Of a stretch of DNA of 5,887 nt, positions 1-5,576 are shown piece after piece. Made by a program: the position numbers and the translations under genes. This DNA is from Bifidobacteriaceae bacterium. GTDB lineage: Bacteria > Actinomycetota > Actinomycetes > Actinomycetales > WQXJ01. How positions within the stretch are numbered: position 1 is the first letter of the stretch; every line of letters begins with the position of its first letter. The stretch covers positions 1 through 5,887 of the forward strand of contig JAITJY010000363.1 in assembly GCA_031278675.1 (NCBI GenBank), in the 5' to 3' direction. A model generated the notes under the pieces. The model was not told the DNA's origin and made no database searches. It saw only the letters and a program-made list of their open reading frames with translations.

Positions 1-36
1 GTCCCAGACCACCTAGCCGCCCTCAGCCGAACCCGT

Positions 37-78
37 TGACCCCGTCCTCGGCGGATCGGTCGGCCGAGGACGGGGTCA
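37..78 (-). terminator. Perfect 16-bp stem-loop after the flavoprotein gene, probable terminator
   Basis: Arms 37-52 and 63-78 are exact reverse complements (16 bp, mostly G/C) around a 10-nt loop (53-62). The hairpin begins 11 nt after the TAG stop of the minus-strand flavoprotein gene, where an intrinsic terminator is expected. In the minus-strand direction no U-tract follows the stem, so it is not a textbook rho-independent terminator. U-less hairpins are common after genes in high-GC actinobacteria and may end transcription or protect the 3' end from exonucleases. Because the arms are symmetric it could also act on transcripts entering from the left. The structure is certain; its role is inferred. 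Confidence 0.7.
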
Positions 79-89
79 CTGGATTGTGC

Positions 90-1664
90 CTAACTCAGGT
101 ATTCGGTGGCGGAATTCGCCGAGCCGCGGCCCGAGTTGATGTTGTTCGCGTTGGAACCGCCGCCGACATTAATGGTGTAGACGTTGCGCCAGAGGTTGTA
201 CCCGCTGTTGACGCCAGCCGCGTACAGCCCCGGAATGGGGTTCTTGTCGGTGTCGAGCACCTCGAACTTGCGGTTGGAGTGGACGCCTCCGAACGTGACG
301 AGCAGCGCGTAATGGAACCGGCAGAGATAGAACGGTCCGGTCTCGATCTTCTTCATCAGGGCGGGGTCTTTGCCGAAGTCTCGGTCGTCGCCCTCGTCGC
401 AGAGTTGGTTGTAGCGGTTGACGGTCTCCAGGAACACTGCTTGGTCCAGCCCGAGTTTTCCGGGAAGGTCTTCGAGATTGTCGGCCTTGAATACGTCCTC
501 GTTTAGATTGTCGGTGACTTGCTCTTCCCAAATGGACGCGAGTTCGGCGTCACCGCCAGTCACCGAGTCGAAGATGGCCTGGTCGAAGACCATGTACGTG
601 TGCTCGAAGTTGAGCGTGGGCTGGCACTGGATCTCCATGTTCTCGGAAGCAAGATCCTCTCCCACGAAGCGCTCGGCCTGGTCGTTGATCCACAGGAACG
701 GCCCACCGAAGCAGATGACGAAGGCGAGGCTGCCCATAGGGTCGAGGGTGCCGACCGTGTTGGTCATGGCGAAAGCGGATTCCGCCATAGTGTTCCTAGC
801 GCCCGCATCGCGGATGGCCATCTGCAGGCCGTCGCCAAGGGACGTCGGCATGCCGATGAGCACGATTTGGTCGGGATCGAACCCGCGCTCTATGAGAAGG
901 TCATCGTTGGCTGAGAAGCCTCCGTCGGCCAGGATGACCGCACCGGCATTGACTTGTATGTAGCCGTCTTCGCCAGCGGCGTAGGCGCCTTTGACGACCC
1001 CGTCCTGGACGATGAGAGACTCAGCGGTCGTATTGAACAGGAACTCCGCCCCGACTTCCTCGGCCTTGGCGGTCATCTGTGGCACGTATCCGGTGTTGCC
1101 GCGGCCGCCCTTGAACCAGTGGAAGGCCTGGAAGGTCGAATTCACGCCGATCTCTCCGTACTCGGAGACGTTCTCGAACTCCACGCCCTGATCAACCAGC
1201 CAGTCGATGTTGGGACCCGAGGCCGCGATCATGTCGCGGTAGGCCGGGCCGTTCGCGCGGTACTGGGAGGCCTTCAACTCGTCGTGCATAACGTTGCCCG
1301 TGTGCACCTCGATGCCACGTTCGGCCTGCAGCTTCGATCCTGCCCCGAAAATGCCTTCGATGCCGATGGCGCCGCCTCCAGTCGATCCGGTGCTCTCGAG
1401 CACGAGGACCTTCTTGCCATTGAGGCCCGCCTGAACTGCGGCCGTGAGTCCGGATGATCCGGCTCCGATGATGCAGATGTCCGTGTTGTAGGTTTGCTTG
1501 ATGTCGGTCGGAATCTGGGGTTCCTCCGTCTTCTCAGCTTCCTCTTCCTCCTTCTTGGCAGAGGGGCTGCAGGCGGCAAGCCCGCCCACGGCTGCGGCGG
1601 ACGCGGTGACAAATGCTCCCACCTTCAAGAAATTCCTGCGGTCGAGTGATACGAGGTTCTTCAT
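90..1664 (-). CDS. Tat-exported FAD-dependent oxidoreductase (fumarate reductase/flavocytochrome c flavoprotein family), predicted lipoprotein
   Basis: A 524-residue flavoprotein, probably a reductase of an organic electron acceptor on the outer face of the cytoplasmic membrane. The N-terminus has a twin-arginine motif (RRNFLK, residues 9-14), a hydrophobic stretch and a lipobox LAAC with Cys32, then a glutamate/lysine-rich linker (37-48). The FAD Rossmann motif GAGSSG is at 67-72, with Glu90 at the end of strand 2 for the ribose. ILADGGF (244-250), GDG (277-279) and the C-terminal IPGLYAAG (477-484) are family landmarks. There is no FMN-binding or heme domain, so electrons must come from a separate partner, not seen here. 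Residues 455-456 (Leu-Val, before TFGG) replace the His-His usual before TMGG in fumarate reductases, and 498-503 (INVGGG) replaces NRLGG, so fumarate is an unlikely substrate. The ATG start is supported by AAGGAG five bases upstream (1670-1675). Transcribed divergently from the membrane LuxR gene, its probable regulator. The family is certain; the substrate is unknown. Confidence 0.93.
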   Translation of the reverse strand: MKNLVSLDRRNFLKVGAFVTASAAAVGGLAACSPSAKKEEEEAEKTEEPQIPTDIKQTYNTDICIIGAGSSGLTAAVQAGLNGKKVLVLESTGSTGGGAIGIEGIFGAGSKLQAERGIEVHTGNVMHDELKASQYRANGPAYRDMIAASGPNIDWLVDQGVEFENVSEYGEIGVNSTFQAFHWFKGGRGNTGYVPQMTAKAEEVGAEFLFNTTAESLIVQDGVVKGAYAAGEDGYIQVNAGAVILADGGFSANDDLLIERGFDPDQIVLIGMPTSLGDGLQMAIRDAGARNTMAESAFAMTNTVGTLDPMGSLAFVICFGGPFLWINDQAERFVGEDLASENMEIQCQPTLNFEHTYMVFDQAIFDSVTGGDAELASIWEEQVTDNLNEDVFKADNLEDLPGKLGLDQAVFLETVNRYNQLCDEGDDRDFGKDPALMKKIETGPFYLCRFHYALLVTFGGVHSNRKFEVLDTDKNPIPGLYAAGVNSGYNLWRNVYTINVGGGSNANNINSGRGSANSATEYLS

Positions 1665-1742
1665 GCTGGCTCCTTACGATTCCTTGATTCAGCGGCTATC
1701 GCCTTGGTCTTCCGTCGGCCTGGTCTCGTCAGTCTTTGACCT

Positions 1743-1770
1743 TTGCTAAATGCCCAGTTGCGGTTATGAT
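1743..1770 (+). promoter_or_regulatory. Candidate sigma70-type promoter for the LuxR-family gene
   Basis: TTGCTA (1743-1748, four of six consensus -35 bases) lies 16 bp before TATGAT (1765-1770, five of six consensus -10 bases). Initiation near 1777 would leave a leader of about 113 nt before the ATG at 1890. The inverted repeat at 1787-1815 would then fall just downstream of the transcription start, a position suited to autorepression. No equally convincing promoter was found for the divergent flavoprotein gene. The match was made by eye. Confidence 0.4.
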
Positions 1771-1786
1771 TCCCGACTGCAACGAT

Positions 1787-1815
1787 AGGTGGTCATCTTC
1801 TATCACTGATCACCT
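1787..1815. promoter_or_regulatory. Imperfect inverted repeat in the divergent intergenic region, candidate operator
   Basis: AGGTGGTCA (1787-1795) and TGATCACCT (1807-1815) are reverse complements at eight of nine positions, separated by 11 bp and centred at 1801. A second small dyad, GATAG (1784-1788) with CTATC (1800-1804), overlaps it. The centre lies 89 bp before the LuxR gene start and 137 bp before the flavoprotein start, so one bound dimer could act on both promoters. LuxR/NarL-type HTH domains usually bind dyads as dimers, which fits. That the neighbouring regulator binds here is inferred. Confidence 0.4.
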
Positions 1816-1838
1816 TTCAAGGACAGGGTTGGCCGAAA

Positions 1839-1860
1839 GCATCACCTGAAACGGGTGAGC
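1839..1860. repeat. Additional copy of the ATCACCT half-site, with small dyad
   Basis: ATCACCT at 1841-1847 repeats the right half-site of the upstream inverted repeat (1809-1815) in the same orientation, exactly 32 bp away, close to three helical turns. TCACC (1842-1846) also pairs with GGTGA (1854-1858) across seven bases as a short dyad. The element sits 30-50 bp before the LuxR gene start. It may be a secondary regulator site or a weak leader hairpin. The repeated words are short, so chance is possible. Confidence 0.28.
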
Positions 1861-1889
1861 GGCCTTGAACCGGCCGTAGGGAGGGCTAT

Positions 1890-3317
1890 ATGGGGCGGGT
1901 TGGAGAGGGGCATGCCAGGGACCATGTACCTATTTTCATGGTTGTTGGACTCAGCTGTTTTTTCGCATGGACGCATGCCTCCTTTTTTGTGCCCGCTGTT
2001 ACGCGGTCACCTTCCTCCAACCTCAATGACACATGGCTGCTCAGTACCTTCGTGGTATTAGGAATCCTTGCCTCGCTCATGGCGCTGAGCAGGTCCGTCG
2101 ACGCGGCAATGGTAAAGAGAGGCTTTTTGCCTGTCGTCGTGGTGGCGGCCACTGGCGGCACCGCGATGCTAAATTACGGCCTGATAGCGTCTAATGGGCT
2201 TTTGGCGCATGGCGGAAGCGTCGTGGCGTCGGCTTCCAACATGGTAATGATGGTGATGTGGGCACACGGTTATCGCACGGTTCCCTCCGCCTCCTCGCGG
2301 AAATTCGTGACTCTCGCAGCGATGGGGGCAAGCTGTGTGCTTTATCTGATTGCGCTGGTGACGCCGCCTGAAGTTTGCGCTGTCCTGGTAGCGGGGCTGC
2401 CCGTCGCCTCGGGCGCTGCCTACGCCCGCCACGCTCGCGAGATAAAGAGGCAGTCCGTTCAGAAGAGGCCGGTGAGGAAGTTCACACGCTCGCGGCAGCT
2501 ATTGGCGATGCTCATATTCTTCTTCATCATCTCGGTGCCGCTTAACTTCCTGAAGACGGTGCCCTCATCGGGGGGCTTCTCCTTGGCAGACGGCATCGGC
2601 GTGACTATGGCGTTTACCGTAGTTATCTTCGCGGCGACCTGCGCGCTCGAGATAGTCGCCGTTAGACGAGGCACGACGCTTGTCTCCCTCTTCATCATGG
2701 TATTCTCCACGCTTTCGCTGGTTTCCGTGATGGTGCCGACGATTGGCGGCGGCGACGTGGCTCCGATATTCGTGTTCACAGGGTATTACCTGTTTCTGGC
2801 GATGATGTATTACGGGATGGGATCGATCATTTTCACGACCGACGTCTCCCCGACGTGGGTTTTTGCGCTCGGCTGCCTGGCCAACGTCTGCGGCCTCATG
2901 CTGGGCGCGTTGCTCGGTCTTGGATCGAGTTCCATCGCCCCGGCATACACTGCCACAGTCACCTTGGGTATCACATATGCAGTGATTGTCTCGGTGTTCG
3001 TGTTCTTGCCCAACAGCGCCTACCGGATCTTCATCGCTCGCGTCCCCGTCGAGATCGAGGTCCCTGAGAACGTTCTGGTGGAAACGATCGAGCAGGCCTG
3101 CCACAGCCTCGCCGTTACCTGCGGCCTGTCGGCCAGGGAGGACGAGGTGCTGTCCTACATCGCGCGAGGCCGCACTCTCCAGACCACGGCGCAGCGGATG
3201 TATCTATCCCTCAACACCATCAAGACTCACGTGAAGCACATCTATCAGAAATGCGGAGTGCACAGCCAAGAGGAACTCATGGTGAGACTGGAGGAGATCT
3301 ACCGCAACCCTCGGTGA
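1890..3317 (+). CDS. LuxR-family transcriptional regulator with polytopic membrane sensor domain
   Basis: A 475-residue one-component regulator: a membrane domain fused to a DNA-binding domain. Residues 13-373 hold about twelve hydrophobic segments (roughly 13-35, 47-67, 77-97, 107-126, 137-156, 160-180, 204-222, 233-256, 261-283, 292-314, 321-344, 352-373), with a basic loop at 180-202, laid out like a major facilitator fold. A cytoplasmic linker (374-411) leads to a LuxR/GerE HTH (412-470) that begins LSAREDEVL and has a recognition helix around 440-456 (SLNTIKTHVKHIY). There is no receiver domain or histidine kinase, so the signal is presumably perceived by the membrane domain. The ATG at 1890 is chosen because AGGGAGGG (1878-1885) lies four bases upstream. 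Divergent from the Tat flavoprotein gene; this arrangement recurs in Coriobacteriia, where such regulators typically control the adjacent reductase. Sampled rows have lower GC than the right-hand genes. The architecture is clear; ligand and target are inferred. Confidence 0.92.
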   Translation: MGRVGEGHARDHVPIFMVVGLSCFFAWTHASFFVPAVTRSPSSNLNDTWLLSTFVVLGILASLMALSRSVDAAMVKRGFLPVVVVAATGGTAMLNYGLIASNGLLAHGGSVVASASNMVMMVMWAHGYRTVPSASSRKFVTLAAMGASCVLYLIALVTPPEVCAVLVAGLPVASGAAYARHAREIKRQSVQKRPVRKFTRSRQLLAMLIFFFIISVPLNFLKTVPSSGGFSLADGIGVTMAFTVVIFAATCALEIVAVRRGTTLVSLFIMVFSTLSLVSVMVPTIGGGDVAPIFVFTGYYLFLAMMYYGMGSIIFTTDVSPTWVFALGCLANVCGLMLGALLGLGSSSIAPAYTATVTLGITYAVIVSVFVFLPNSAYRIFIARVPVEIEVPENVLVETIEQACHSLAVTCGLSAREDEVLSYIARGRTLQTTAQRMYLSLNTIKTHVKHIYQKCGVHSQEELMVRLEEIYRNPR

Positions 3318-3331
3318 ACTGCTGCCGGGTT
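3306..3331. terminator. Weak bulged hairpin between convergent genes, possible bidirectional terminator
   Basis: AACCC plus GG (3306-3310 and 3313-3314, with a two-base bulge) can pair with CCGGGTT (3325-3331) around a ten-base loop. The structure spans the stop codons of both converging genes, whose coding regions are only 12 bp apart (3318-3329). No T-tract is present on either side. This is the only plausible termination structure at the junction, and the seven interrupted pairs make it a weak candidate. Confidence 0.2.
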
Positions 3332-4274
3332 AGGGGAGGGTGTCTTCGGCGTAGGTGCCGAACTCGGACAGGACGGCGTCATCCTGCTCCAGGGTGGCGA
3401 TGACGTCGCGGCCGCCGCGGCGCGCCAGGCTCGCCACCAAGGCCTGCGCCACGGCCACCGCGCTGGTCAGCGATCGCAGGACAAAGGGCGATTCGCCCTC
3501 GACGCAGATGGTCGCTTCGGCCTTGGCCGCCAGCGGCGAGACGGCGCTGTCCGTCAACGCGATCACCCGCACGCCGCGGTCTTGGGCGTGGGCAACCGCC
3601 CGCACCGTGTCCCAGGTGTAGCGCCACAGCGAGACAGCCACCAAGGCGTGCCCGGGCCTCATGTCGCGGACGCAATCAGCCAGGCCGGCCTGGACCGGGG
3701 CGACCAGGTGGACGTTGGCCCGCACGATGTGCAACAAGTAGGCCAGCAGTTCGGCCACGGCCAGGCATTTTCGCAGCCCGATGACGTGAACGTGCTCGGC
3801 CGTCGAAAGGATCTCGACGGCCCGGCGCCAGGCAGCGGGGTCGATGCCGGCGAAGGTGGCGGCCAAGTTGCGGCTGTCGGAATCGAAAGCGTCCATGTAA
3901 TCGGCCCGGGCCGGGCGCTCGCCGCCCAGCGCCGCCGAAGCCGCCCCAACCGAAGACGAGGCCGCCGCGCCTTGTTGAAAGCGGCCGACCAGGCGGGCTC
4001 TGTCAGCCAAATGCGCTTGGCAAACCGCAACCAGGCCGCGGTAGCCGGGGTAGCCGAAGGCGCGGGCGAACCGGATCATGGACGACGGGTGGACCTTGGC
4101 CAGGGCGGCGCTGCCCGCGGCGGTGCGCACCGCCACCGCGGTCGGATCAGACAGGATGAGCCGGGCGATCCGCATCTGCCCCGGCGCCAAGGCGCCAAGG
4201 CGGGAGCGGATCAACGCCACCAGGCCAGCGTAATCCGGCGGCCCGCCGCTAGCTGCCAAGTCGCTCGGTTGCAC
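3330..4274 (-). CDS. RpiR/MurR-family transcriptional regulator (HTH plus SIS domain)
   Basis: A 314-residue cytoplasmic regulator. The N-terminal RpiR-type HTH spans about 15-90, including LAPGQMRIARLIL (29-41) and HPSSMIRFARAFGYPGY (62-78). An alanine/serine-rich linker (about 100-125) leads to an SIS domain (about 148-290) with VHVIGLRKC (162-170), LVAVSLWRYTWDTV (211-224) and VRVIALTD (235-242). SIS domains in this family usually bind phosphosugars, but the ligand loop is GLRKC where the related subgroup usually has serines (GLRSS-like), so the ligand may differ. The start is GTG at 4274. It is in the same frame as the upstream aminotransferase, whose TGA ends eight codons earlier, and none of those eight codons is a start. 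No Shine-Dalgarno sequence is visible; a TAACCT box seven bases upstream suggests leaderless translation. Last gene of the ABC ATPase-aminotransferase operon, which it probably regulates. Family assignment is firm; effector and targets are inferred. Confidence 0.9.
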   Translation of the reverse strand: MQPSDLAASGGPPDYAGLVALIRSRLGALAPGQMRIARLILSDPTAVAVRTAAGSAALAKVHPSSMIRFARAFGYPGYRGLVAVCQAHLADRARLVGRFQQGAAASSSVGAASAALGGERPARADYMDAFDSDSRNLAATFAGIDPAAWRRAVEILSTAEHVHVIGLRKCLAVAELLAYLLHIVRANVHLVAPVQAGLADCVRDMRPGHALVAVSLWRYTWDTVRAVAHAQDRGVRVIALTDSAVSPLAAKAEATICVEGESPFVLRSLTSAVAVAQALVASLARRGGRDVIATLEQDDAVLSEFGTYAEDTLP

Positions 4275-4287
4275 AGTTCTTAGGTTA
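4275..4287 (-). promoter_or_regulatory. Candidate -10 box for a leaderless transcript of the RpiR-type gene
   Basis: On the minus strand, TAACCT (4287-4282) matches the actinobacterial -10 pattern TANNNT and ends seven bases before the GTG start at 4274, so transcription would begin at or next to the start codon. A weak -35 match, TGGACG (4312-4307), lies 19 bp upstream inside the end of the aminotransferase gene. The absence of a Shine-Dalgarno sequence before this GTG supports leaderless expression, which is common in actinobacteria. Read-through from the operon with translational coupling is the alternative. Confidence 0.3.
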
Positions 4288-4298
4288 CGCTGGCCCGG

Positions 4299-5576
4299 TC
4301 ACGGGCCGTCCAGCAGGGCGTCCAGGCCGTCCGCGATCCGTCCCAGGTCCGCCGCGATCCACTCCAGCGCGGTTGGGGCTGGGCTGGCCAGGGCCGCCCA
4401 GCGCTGCTCGTCATCGCCGCCGTAGAGCATCGAGGTGGCGACCCGCAGCGTCAGCGCCTCCGGCTGGTCGCCGAAGCACGAGCCGGGCAGGGTCGCGATG
4501 CCGTTGCCGTCCAGCAGCGCGCGGGCCAAGTCGGCGCTGGTCAAGATGCCTTTGCGGGCCAACTGGCGGCGGTGGGCGGCAAAGCTCGGATAAATGTAGA
4601 AGGCCGCTTGGGGGGGCCGGCAAGTGGCGCCTCTGGCCGTGAAAACTTGACTGACGGCTTGGGCCACAGCAGCGTGCAGGGCCGCCGCGGCGCGCTGGTA
4701 GCGGACCACAGAGGGCGGGCCGGCGGCGACATGGGCTAGGACCGCCTGCATCGGCAGCGCCAGCGAAGACCACAATTCGCTTGCGGTGGCGCTCAGCTCC
4801 CGCATCAACTGGTCGCCCCAATCGTTCGCGGGCAGGCGGGCGAAGCCGATCCGGTAGCCGCCCAGCGCCATCGACTTGCTGAGCCCGCTGGTGACCACGG
4901 TGCGCTCCGGGTAAAGGGCTGCCGGGCTAGTGAAAGGCTCGTCAGTGTGACGCGTGTCGGCGTAGATCTCATCTGAGATGACTGCCAAACCGTGCTCCCG
5001 CGCGATGGCGAGATTCTGCTCGACAAGCCGGGCGGACGGCATCGTGCCGGTCGGATTGTCCGGCAGGGTGAACAAAATCGCCGCCGCCGGCCAACCGCTG
5101 CCGCCAGCCTGGGCCAAAACGCGGCGCAACCCGTCTGGCTCGGCCAAGCCCCCGGCTTCGGCTGGAACCGGCGCCAGGATGGTCCGCCGGCCCAGGAAAC
5201 GCGCTTGGGCGGCGTAGCTGACCCACGCCACCTGCGGCAGCACCAACGGGCGCGCGGCCGTGCTGAGGGCGGCGATGAGGGCGAACAGGATCGCCTTCGA
5301 GCCGGGCGCGACAATGATCTGTTCAGGCCGGGTGTCGATGCCGCGGCGCGTGAACCAACCTGCCACGGCCGCCCGGGTGGACCACTGGCCTGCCACCGGG
5401 CCGTACGAATTGAGGCGGGCGGCATCGGACAGGACCTCGGCGACCTCCGGCAGCACCGGCAGGCCGGCTTCCCCGAAACCCAAGTGGACCACCTCGCGGC
5501 CGCTGGCGCGCAGGCGGGCGACAGCCTCGTTGACAGCCAAGGTGGCGGAGACCTCGGCCGAGACGCTAGGAGACAT
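4299..5576 (-). CDS. Class I/II PLP-dependent aminotransferase (aspartate aminotransferase-like)
   Basis: A 425-residue fold-type I PLP enzyme that transfers the amino group of an amino acid to a 2-oxoacid in the cytoplasm. Family landmarks appear in order: SYGPVAG (57-63), PGSK (91-94) in the cofactor phosphate region, Trp118 stacking on the cofactor, NPTG (174-177, Asn174), DEIY (202-205, Asp202 to the pyridine nitrogen and Tyr205 to O3'), SGLSKS (230-235, Lys234 as Schiff-base lysine), Arg242 (phosphate), and Arg378 in LTLRVA for the substrate carboxylate. All key residues are present and the length is normal to slightly long, so the enzyme should be active. Its ATG overlaps the end of the upstream ABC ATPase gene by 11 bp and has no Shine-Dalgarno sequence, pointing to translational coupling. 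The RpiR-type gene follows 24 nt downstream. Co-expression with an amino-acid importer suggests use of the imported amino acid. Substrate specificity cannot be read; a kynurenine- or methionine-type aminotransferase is possible. Confidence 0.92.
   Translation of the reverse strand: MSPSVSAEVSATLAVNEAVARLRASGREVVHLGFGEAGLPVLPEVAEVLSDAARLNSYGPVAGQWSTRAAVAGWFTRRGIDTRPEQIIVAPGSKAILFALIAALSTAARPLVLPQVAWVSYAAQARFLGRRTILAPVPAEAGGLAEPDGLRRVLAQAGGSGWPAAAILFTLPDNPTGTMPSARLVEQNLAIAREHGLAVISDEIYADTRHTDEPFTSPAALYPERTVVTSGLSKSMALGGYRIGFARLPANDWGDQLMRELSATASELWSSLALPMQAVLAHVAAGPPSVVRYQRAAAALHAAVAQAVSQVFTARGATCRPPQAAFYIYPSFAAHRRQLARKGILTSADLARALLDGNGIATLPGSCFGDQPEALTLRVATSMLYGGDDEQRWAALASPAPTALEWIAADLGRIADGLDALLDGP

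Noticed and set aside
1..36. Possible gene end or mobile-element border at the left edge
   Set aside because: Only 36 bases, with no motif, repeat or frame that can be tied to a neighbour.
36..1457. Plus-strand open frames (for example 36-506 and 954-1457) opposite the flavoprotein gene
   Set aside because: Antisense shadows of a well-supported FAD oxidoreductase gene; the first begins inside the terminator hairpin and none shows family motifs.
1728..1740. Small palindrome GTCA-N5-TGAC in the divergent region
   Set aside because: Only four base pairs per arm with no second copy; too short to separate from chance.
1736..1770. Promoter using TTGACC (1736-1741) as -35 with TATGAT
   Set aside because: The spacer would be 23 bp, too long for a sigma70-type promoter; TTGCTA at 1743-1748 gives 16 bp.
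1890..3015. Reading the plus-strand protein as a major facilitator transporter
   Set aside because: The membrane segments resemble that fold, but the C-terminal 64 residues form a complete LuxR HTH, so the protein is better called a membrane-bound regulator.
4183..4198. Tandem GGCGCCAA repeat inside the RpiR-type gene
   Set aside because: Two 8-bp copies within coding sequence for Leu-Gly-Ala-Leu-Ala-Pro; explained by codon bias and protein sequence.
3582..4283. Open frame of 233 codons on the plus strand opposite the RpiR-type gene
   Set aside because: High-GC antisense shadow: composition is dominated by Gly, Arg, Ala and Gln with no recognisable domain, and the minus-strand gene has clear HTH and SIS motifs.
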